Assembly (NCBI GenBank): GCA_964399475.1 | Contig: CAYNRB010000120.1 | Coordinates: 1 to 9,912, forward strand | Source of the DNA: QPIN01 sp964399475 | Lineage (GTDB): Bacteria > Pseudomonadota > Gammaproteobacteria > Methylococcales > Methylomonadaceae | Reading direction: 5' to 3' | Length of the DNA: 9,912 nt | Shown here: piece after piece, positions 1 to 4,859 of the stretch | How positions within the stretch are numbered: position 1 is the stretch's first letter | Layout of the letters: each line of letters begins with the position of its first letter | Program-made: the position numbers and the translations under genes | Notes under the pieces: model-generated | What the model saw: the letters and a program-made list of their open reading frames with translations, nothing else | Told to the model about the DNA's origin: nothing | Databases searched by the model: none

Positions 1-86
1 TCTTTGATTGTTGGCTTTTCAATATACCATAAATCAAAGACCTGACACCTTTATGATATACCATAAATCAAAGACCTGACACCTTT
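1..86. repeat. Partial terminal-repeat element with a 34-bp tandem duplication
   Basis: Positions 22-55 and 56-89 are exact 34-bp tandem copies containing the terminus AAAGACCTGACACCTTT, the same end found on the two elements at 489-656 and 1025-1191. The first nine bases of the window (TCTTTGATT) are the inverted complement of 32-40, so the window appears to open inside a short palindromic copy of the same repeat family. The right copy abuts the first pseudogene fragment. Confidence 0.7.
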
Positions 87-248
87 ATGGACACAACAAT
101 AGCTAGACTCTACGAAGGCGACCCAGCCAATGGTGGCACTCAAGTTGGCACACTCAATATTCCCTCAATTGCTGCAGACAGCAGCCTGCAAATTACGTTT
201 AACAATATCAGTCTGGCAGGTGGACAAGATCTTTATGTCAACTCGTAA
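87..248 (+). pseudogene. Remnant of an Ig/CARDB-like extracellular domain
   Basis: Frame 3 gives a 53-residue peptide starting MDTTIARLYEGDPANGG and ending AGGQDLYVNS before TAA at 246. The pattern of a short beta strand, a GDPANGGTQVG turn and a second strand ending in a G-x-x-x-Y-V motif resembles CARDB/Ig-like repeats of secreted adhesin-type proteins; this is recognition from memory, not a database match. Such domains run to about 90-100 residues inside much longer proteins, so this is an internal scrap with no signal peptide and no ribosome binding site. It begins inside a repeat terminus and ends where REP-like DNA begins. The out-of-frame reading of the same DNA (130-321) has no recognisable pattern. 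It lies in the same strand and frame as the remnants at 354-488 and 657-1025. Confidence 0.5.
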
Positions 249-353
249 GACGGATCGTAGGTTGGATGAGCGACAGCGTTATCCGACATTTATGACGAAA
301 AAGGTTAGATTTGCGAATTAATGGCGGAAGGCGCTATCGCTTTTCCGCCCTAC
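239..353. repeat. REP-like inverted pair (BIME-like)
   Basis: Two 34-bp arms at 257-290 and 320-353 face each other and match at about 25 of 34 positions when one is reverse-complemented. Each arm is itself a hairpin: GTTGGAT/ATCCGAC in the left arm and GGCGGAA/TTCCGCC in the right. The flank from 239 through the first half of the left arm recurs at 1289-1324, and the right arm recurs at 1434-1467. This is the usual look of dispersed REP/BIME units, probably intergenic in function, here sitting between two pieces of a decayed gene. Confidence 0.75.
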
Positions 354-488
354 TTGTTGGAAAAACAACTACCTCAAATAATTCTGGATAGACACCAAAA
401 TACAGTAGACCGCTACTGCACAGAATTTAAACAACTAATGGATGAACTGGAAGCCGTCACCGGATCATCCAGCAACCAAGAACTGCCA
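354..488 (+). pseudogene. Helical coding remnant, possibly from the same large secreted protein
   Basis: Frame 3 reads LLEKQLPQIILDRHQNTVDR and continues to about ELPK before running into the repeat at 489, where a TGA follows. The heptad-like spacing of hydrophobics with many charged and glutamine residues predicts an amphipathic helix. A segment of the type LPxxIxxRHxxxV occurs, as far as I recall, upstream of the transglutaminase-like domain in some very large bacterial secreted proteins, which would tie it to the remnant at 657-1025; that link is inference. Read from the ATG at 321 it would be a 61-residue ORF, but its first ten codons lie in the REP arm and its last few in the 168-bp element, so it is not an intact gene. 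No ribosome binding site is seen. Confidence 0.45.
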
Positions 489-656
489 AAGGTGTCAGGT
501 CTTTGATTTATGATTGCAGTGTAATAACTGGGGTCAAATACAAATTACAACTGTTATTCAACTTACATTTGTTGGTTTAGATAATTTGAAACGTTAAGAA
601 CGGATTAACATACTCGGTCTCGCTCAAGAATCATAAACCAAAGATTTGACACCCTT
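489..656. mobile_element. MITE-like repeat, copy A (168 bp)
   Basis: The element starts AAGGTGTCAGGTCTTTGATT and ends in an imperfect inverted copy of that end (629-656). It matches copy B (1025-1191) with about ten differences, including one inserted C near its right end. It is too short to encode a transposase and has no long ORF, so it would be non-autonomous. The DNA on either side is coding remnant in the same frame; 168 is divisible by three, but the element carries in-frame stops. No convincing target duplication is visible. Confidence 0.75.
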
Positions 657-1025
657 AGTTTCTGGGTCAGAAACAACATAGAATGGCAACCCACCTGGGG
701 AGCCATTCAGAATGCAGACCTAACCCTATCCGCCCAACGCGGCAATGCCATGGACATTGCCAGCTTAACCCTAGCATTGTTAAGAGCCTCAAAAATCCCA
801 GCCCGTTATGTACACGGTACAATAGATGTGCCTGCAACAGCCTTTAAAAACTGGGTAGGTGGCTTTAGCGACATCACAGCAGCAGCAAACTTCGCTACAT
901 CGGGCGGAATCCCCATCACCACCATCACCAGCGGCGGACAAATCACAAAAATCCGCCTAGAACACATCTGGGTAGAAGCCGCCATAGATTTCCAACCCAG
1001 CCGAGGCGCCATCAATAACGCATAA
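657..1025 (+). pseudogene. Transglutaminase-like domain remnant with degenerate active site
   Basis: The frame is open from the edge of copy A and reads SFWVRNNIEWQPTWGAIQNA, then RGNAMDIASLTLALLRASKIPARYVHGTI, and later RLEHIWVEAAIDFQPSRGA, ending at TAA 1023-1025 on the edge of copy B. The LLRA-x-x-IPARYV block followed about 50 residues later by a H-x-W-V-E motif and an acidic residue is the transglutaminase-core signature. By my alignment the nucleophile position of the G-x-C-x-D block is alanine (GNAMD, codon 747-749), so the domain would not be a classical Cys-His-Asp enzyme even when intact. The fragment has no export signal or ribosome binding site and is cut exactly at both ends by repeat copies. 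An ATG at 750 could give 91 residues but would remove part of the fold. Codons ending in C are commoner than in the genes after 1700. Confidence 0.65.
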
Positions 1026-1191
1026 AGGTGTCAGGTCTTTGATTTATGATTGCAGTGTAATAACTGAGGTCAAATACAAATTACAATTGTTATTCAACTT
1101 ACATTTGTTGGTTTAGATAATTTGAAACGTTAAGAACGGAATAACATGCTCGGTTCCGCTTAAGAATCATAAACCAAAGACCTGACACCTT
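1025..1191. mobile_element. MITE-like repeat, copy B (167 bp)
   Basis: The terminal inverted repeats at 1025-1051 and 1165-1191 match at 26 of 27 positions. The interior is nearly identical to copy A at a constant offset of 536. It has no coding capacity. Together copies A and B bracket the transglutaminase remnant in direct orientation, like a miniature composite structure. The end sequence GGTGTCAGGTCTTTGATT resembles the flanks of IS200-like/RAYT transposase genes that I recall from gammaproteobacteria, but no transposase lies in this window. Confidence 0.8.
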
Positions 1192-1212
1192 CAAATATGA
1201 CACCTTCAAATA
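1183..1212. repeat. 15-bp tandem duplication at the end of copy B
   Basis: TGACACCTTCAAATA occurs twice head to tail (1183-1197 and 1198-1212), duplicating the element terminus. It parallels the 34-bp tandem duplication of the same terminus at 22-89. It is followed by GGGGGTCAGCTTTGATTA, which resembles another version of the element end. Confidence 0.7.
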
Positions 1213-1238
1213 AGGGGGTCAGCTTTGATTATTCCCGT

Positions 1239-1467
1239 GTAGGTTGTGGGTGACGATAGGAATCCCAACATTCTGCGGCACAGACAGACAACTCGTAAGA
1301 CGGATCGTAGGTTGGATGAGCGACATTGATAGCATGTCTAAGTGGTTGTCGGTCTTCTATGTTCCCCCTGGGATTTATAGCGGATACCAAAAATCCTACT
1401 CAATAATGGATGATTATTTATTTCCAACTTCCTAATGGCGGAAGGCGCTATCGCTTTTCCGCACTAC
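1239..1467. repeat. Cluster of REP-like units with an inserted dispersed repeat
   Basis: This gene-free stretch holds four pieces in a row. A 34-bp REP-like arm lies at 1239-1272, with a GTTGTGGG/CCCAAC-type stem. A truncated arm with its flank (1289-1324) is nearly identical to 239-274. A dispersed repeat of about 63 bp (1325-1387) recurs at 8988-9049. A complete right arm (1434-1467) differs from 320-353 by one base. The 63-amino-acid reading at 1244-1435 is made entirely of these repeats and is not a gene. Confidence 0.7.
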
Positions 1468-1699
1468 GTGCAGTTTTGATCTTGAATTCCAGGACTTACA
1501 ATTTTTTCAAAATCCAGAGCTTTAAGGGTTCAATTGTCTTATAAAAGTTCAGAATCAAAACAATAGAGGCAGACTCGATTAATAGTAATTTGATTGAGAT
1601 ATATAAGACAATCTTTTTGAAAAACAATTGAACGTTGTTTAATTATGTGCTTTACTGTAATTGAACTATGTTTAATTAATCATTTTAAAGAGGTAAGTT
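1468..1699 (+). promoter_or_regulatory. AT-rich promoter region of the vWA/rhombosortase operon, with paired 20-bp direct repeats
   Basis: Two 20-bp direct repeats, AATTGAACGTTGTTTAATTA at 1626-1645 and a copy with two changes at 1659-1678, lie 33 bp apart start to start, about three helical turns, as expected for a paired operator. TTGAAC (1628-1633), a 17-bp spacer and TTTACT (1651-1656) form a weak sigma70-like promoter overlapping the first repeat. An 11-bp perfect inverted repeat, ATTGTCTTATA (1533-1543) with 1602-1612, lies further upstream. AAGAGG at 1688-1693 is a good ribosome binding site 6 bp before the ATG at 1700. The regulator is unknown; the promoter call is tentative. Confidence 0.35.
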
Positions 1700-3766
1700 A
1701 TGAAAAATAAAAAAAATTTATTAAGTCATTTTCAAAAACTACTAACAGGCTTTATGGTATTGCTAATAACCATCAATACGGGGCAAGCTGCTGGATTATT
1801 AAAACCTATTAACGGTTCACAGTCAGAAATTGGTATTCGTAGCCATAAAGTAAAGGTAGTGATTGAAGATGGTTATGCGATTACTACTGTTGATCAGGTT
1901 TTTTATAATTCTGGTAATCAGGAGTTGGAAGCAATTTACAGCTTCCCCATTCCTGAAAAAGCAGCCGTTTCTGAATTAACCTTATGGATTGATGGACAAG
2001 CCGTACATGGAGAGGTATTAGAAAAAAAACAAGCCAGAAAAATTTATCAGGAAGAAAAATCTGCAGGCCGTGAGACAGCTTTAACTGAACAGGATGGATA
2101 TAAAACTTTTGATACAAGAGTTAGTTCTGTCAGAGCGGGTGAAAATATTCGAATTCGCTTAGTTTATATTCAGCCTGCACATGTAGATACAGGTATTGGC
2201 CATTATGTTTATCCATTAAAAGAAGGTGGGGTGGATGATTTAAAAAATGCTTTTTGGACGGCTGAAACTACAGTAAAGGAATTTTTTAGCTTTGATCTAC
2301 AAGTGCGTTCTTCTTATCCGATTGAAGCGGTCAGAGTTCCTAATCACTCTTCTGCCCAGATCAATCAAGTCAGTAATCAAGAATGGAATGTATTATTACA
2401 AAACCAGAATACAAGCTCTGACAATGATCAGGAAAACTCGGTAGCTACTAGCAATCAGGGATTTGCATTTACTTTAGATAAAGATTTGGTTGTTTACTGG
2501 CGACATAAAACAGGTTTACCAGGTTCAATTGATTTAATCACCCAGAAACAGGAAGGAAAACGGGGTACTTTTATGATGGTTTTGACACCGGGTGATGATT
2601 TAGAACCGATAACTGAAGGTCGCGACTGGACTTTTATACTAGATATTTCAGGTTCAATGCAAAGTAAATATGCGACTTTGGCTGAAGGAATAGAACGTGC
2701 GTTACACCAATTAAATGTAAATGATCGGTTCCAGATTATATTATTTAATGATAGAGCGCGAGATTTGACACAAGGATATATCACTGCAACCCCAGAACAA
2801 GTCAATTATTACAGTAACAAAGTCGCCAATATAAATACAGGGAGTAGTACTAATCTATATGCAGGATTGTTACTGGGTTTGAATAGATTGGATTCAGACC
2901 GAACCAGTTCAATTGTTTTAGTGACAGATGGCGTGGCTAATGTAGGTGAAACAGCGCAACGAAAATTTATTGATTTGATAAAAAAGAAGGATATTCGTTT
3001 GTTTACCTTGGTGATGGGAAACAGTGCAAATCGACCTTTATTAAATGCTTTAACTCGACATTCTAATGGTTTTTCTATTAGTGTTTCTAACAGTGATGAC
3101 ATAGTTGGGCAATTGATGTCAGCTACCAGCAAGGTAACTCACGAAGCTTTGCACGGAGTCAAAGTAAAAATCAATGGTGTTAAAACAGCGGATATTCAAC
3201 CTCAGTTAATTGGTAGTATATACCGTGGACAGCAACTAATATTATTGGGTCATTATTGGGGCTCAGGAACAGCTGATATTACTTTAACAGGGAAAATTTC
3301 AGGCCAGCCCAAAGAATATCACAGCCAGTTTGAATTTCCATCAAGTTCTGAGCTAAATCCTGAAATTGAACGTCTATGGGCTTTTGCTAGCATAGAAGAT
3401 CAACTGCAAGAAATTCAAGATTTTGGTGATAATGATGATTTGAAACAGTCTGTTACTGACTTGGGTATTGAATATGGTCTGGTAACGGAATATACCTCCA
3501 TGCTGGTTTTAAGAGATGAAGTTTTTCACCAAAGAACTATTAAACGCCAAAATCAAAAACGCATTGAAAATGAAGTAAAAGCTCGTCAAATAAGAACGGC
3601 GCAACCTGTCATTAATCATAGAGTTGACCAAAGCCGTCCGATGTTTAAGAAAAGTCGTTCCAGTTTTGGGGGCGGTAGCATTGATGGAATGCAGATTTTG
3701 TTTATAGGTCTATTGTTACTTTGGTTTATTAGACAGAGAACTCAGAATAATCAATCTTTGTCATGA
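1700..3766 (+). CDS. Secreted VIT/von Willebrand factor A protein with GlyGly-CTERM-type sorting tail
   Basis: This predicted exported 688-residue protein would be anchored temporarily by its C-terminus and then processed. Residues 1-30 form a Sec signal peptide (basic start, hydrophobic core, cleavage near GQA-AG). A VIT (vault/inter-alpha-trypsin) domain spans about 35-175, including YSFPIPEKAAVSELTLWIDG. A vWA domain spans about 308-480 with a complete MIDAS: D315, S317 and S319 (DISGS), T384 and D410 (VTDG), so metal-dependent ligand binding is expected. A second beta-rich region follows. The tail is FGGGSIDG (656-663), a hydrophobic helix (664-677) and RQR (678-680), the layout of GlyGly-CTERM signals; no LPXTG or PEP-CTERM motif is present. 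VIT/vWA architecture is known in proteobacterial sortase-target proteins, which this resembles apart from its tail. The start is supported by AAGAGG 6 bp upstream. Its stop overlaps the next gene, the presumed processing enzyme. The ligand is unknown. Confidence 0.93.
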   Translation: MKNKKNLLSHFQKLLTGFMVLLITINTGQAAGLLKPINGSQSEIGIRSHKVKVVIEDGYAITTVDQVFYNSGNQELEAIYSFPIPEKAAVSELTLWIDGQAVHGEVLEKKQARKIYQEEKSAGRETALTEQDGYKTFDTRVSSVRAGENIRIRLVYIQPAHVDTGIGHYVYPLKEGGVDDLKNAFWTAETTVKEFFSFDLQVRSSYPIEAVRVPNHSSAQINQVSNQEWNVLLQNQNTSSDNDQENSVATSNQGFAFTLDKDLVVYWRHKTGLPGSIDLITQKQEGKRGTFMMVLTPGDDLEPITEGRDWTFILDISGSMQSKYATLAEGIERALHQLNVNDRFQIILFNDRARDLTQGYITATPEQVNYYSNKVANINTGSSTNLYAGLLLGLNRLDSDRTSSIVLVTDGVANVGETAQRKFIDLIKKKDIRLFTLVMGNSANRPLLNALTRHSNGFSISVSNSDDIVGQLMSATSKVTHEALHGVKVKINGVKTADIQPQLIGSIYRGQQLILLGHYWGSGTADITLTGKISGQPKEYHSQFEFPSSSELNPEIERLWAFASIEDQLQEIQDFGDNDDLKQSVTDLGIEYGLVTEYTSMLVLRDEVFHQRTIKRQNQKRIENEVKARQIRTAQPVINHRVDQSRPMFKKSRSSFGGGSIDGMQILFIGLLLLWFIRQRTQNNQSLS

Positions 3767-4395
3767 AAATTCTATCTGAAAAATATAGATTTGGCTTTTT
3801 CCTGCCTATTCAAACCCTGATTTTTTTAGGGTTTACATATTTAGTTTGGGTTATGTTTGGTGCAGCACCTGAATTATTAATTTATGACCGTGAGTTAATA
3901 ATACAAGGCGAAATTTGGCGATTAGTAACGGCGCATTTTGTTCATATAGACAGAGAACATTTGATATTGAATCTTAGTGCTTTACTCATTCTAGGTACTT
4001 TGCTGGAAAATCTACAGGCTAAATTATTAATTCTTAGCTTACTTTTAGGTATTTTAGCTATCAGTCTAGGCTTGTGGTTTGGAATGGAATCATTACTTTT
4101 TTATTGTGGTTTGTCTGGGCTATTAAACGGTTTATTTGTCGTTGTGATTTGGGAATTTTGGCATATTTCCAAAGACCCGATTATTTTGTGCCTGGGAGCT
4201 GCCAACTTAATAAAAATAGCTTTGGAAATGACCAAGAATGATGCTCTATTCTCATCTATTGCCTGGCCAGTGCTTCCAGAAGCTCATTTCTTCGGTGTTT
4301 TAGGGGGAGTATGTTCATTGATATTTATTTCTCTATTAAAACAAAAAATAAATAAGAAACTTTACTTAATAAAGTTTCATTTAATCAAGTATTAA
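3763..4395 (+). CDS. rrtA: Rhombosortase-type rhomboid intramembrane serine protease
   Basis: This is a 210-residue multi-pass inner-membrane protein with about six hydrophobic segments and little soluble sequence. Rhomboid landmarks appear in order: WR at 52-53, HF-x-H (58-61) and H66 with N70 in EHLILN, then GLSG at 116-119 with the predicted nucleophile S118, then EAHFFGVLGG with the predicted general base H175. The short length and the GLSG-LL-N-G and EAHFFG forms fit the rhombosortase branch, which cleaves GlyGly-CTERM proteins, rather than GlpG-like rhomboids. The gene starts in an ATGA overlap with the vWA gene and has no clear ribosome binding site, so translation is probably coupled. 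The neighbour ends in a GlyGly-CTERM-like tail and is the obvious substrate. The branch assignment is by motif only; a general rhomboid protease is the alternative. Confidence 0.87.
   Translation: MKILSEKYRFGFFLPIQTLIFLGFTYLVWVMFGAAPELLIYDRELIIQGEIWRLVTAHFVHIDREHLILNLSALLILGTLLENLQAKLLILSLLLGILAISLGLWFGMESLLFYCGLSGLLNGLFVVVIWEFWHISKDPIILCLGAANLIKIALEMTKNDALFSSIAWPVLPEAHFFGVLGGVCSLIFISLLKQKINKKLYLIKFHLIKY
4356..4378 (+). terminator. Perfect 9-bp hairpin at the end of the rhombosortase gene
   Basis: GAAACTTTA and TAAAGTTTC pair perfectly around a 5-base loop, inside the last codons of the gene at 3763-4395. The stem is AT-rich and no strong T-run follows, so it would be a weak terminator or an RNA-stability element; the small lipoprotein gene downstream could still be partly co-transcribed. 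Confidence 0.3.
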
Positions 4396-4451
4396 AGGCT
4401 TTTATATCAAATTTATACAAACAGTTCTATTATAAATAATGGAGACTTATA

Positions 4452-4829
4452 ATGAAAAATATTTTAATTATTTCAAGCATGTTGCTAATTTTGTCAGCAT
4501 GTACAACACATGAAGCAGCTGTCATTGGAGCAATACCTGGACGAATGGTGGGTATTCCTCTTGGTATGGCAATTACGGCTGTAGATGAATCTTTTAAAAC
4601 TGCAGGCGATGTTGTAAAGGCAAACCCACGTTATCACCGTTCTAGTAAGCTTCGGTATTCAAAACCTGTTGATACTTATCGTCCTAAAACATATAGGCGC
4701 TATGGCAGTTCCTTCGACGGCGATTATCATTACTACAAAGCAGAAGTTTTGATTAAAACCCAGGGGCCTGCCCAGATAGAGTCTATGCAATTATTAGATG
4801 GTAAAAATGTGACTGATTTTTGGCATTAA
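4452..4829 (+). CDS. Small predicted outer-membrane lipoprotein, function unknown
   Basis: This 125-residue protein has a lipoprotein signal peptide: MKN, a hydrophobic core and the lipobox LSAC with the acylated cysteine at 17. Residue +2 is threonine, so Lol sorting to the outer membrane is predicted. Residues 22-38 (AAVIGAIPGRMVGIPLG) are glycine-spaced and hydrophobic, like a glycine-zipper segment. The middle is rich in Tyr, Arg and Ser (RYHRSSKLRYSKPVDTYR), and the C-terminus is a short mixed region ending DFWH. I do not recognise a family. GGAG at 4441-4444 sits 7 bp before the ATG and supports the start. It lies 56 bp after the rhombosortase gene on the same strand, so it could be a third member of that operon, though the hairpin at 4356-4378 argues for at least partial separation. 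It ends 30 bp from the convergent gene at 4860-6608. Confidence 0.75.
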   Translation: MKNILIISSMLLILSACTTHEAAVIGAIPGRMVGIPLGMAITAVDESFKTAGDVVKANPRYHRSSKLRYSKPVDTYRPKTYRRYGSSFDGDYHYYKAEVLIKTQGPAQIESMQLLDGKNVTDFWH

Positions 4830-4859
4830 ATTTGTTTAAAGATTTGAAAATCAATAAAA

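Noticed and set aside
1..89. Possible CRISPR array because of identical 34-bp units
   Set aside because: There are only two units, directly abutting with no spacers, and they match the terminus of the elements at 489-656 and 1025-1191; no cas gene is present.
130..321. 63-residue reading frame
   Set aside because: It is out of frame with the recognisable Ig/CARDB-like remnant, runs through REP-like DNA and has no ribosome binding site.
1244..1435. 63-residue reading frame
   Set aside because: It is built wholly from REP-like and dispersed repeat sequence that recurs at 239-353 and 8988-9049.
2494..3132. Minus-strand reading frames of 103 and 107 residues
   Set aside because: They are antisense to the well-supported vWA domain, with no family pattern and no ribosome binding site.
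1700..3766. Sortase (LPXTG) or PEP-CTERM/exosortase target
   Set aside because: No LPXTG-like or PEP motif precedes the C-terminal helix; glycines do, and the neighbour is a rhomboid, not a sortase or exosortase.
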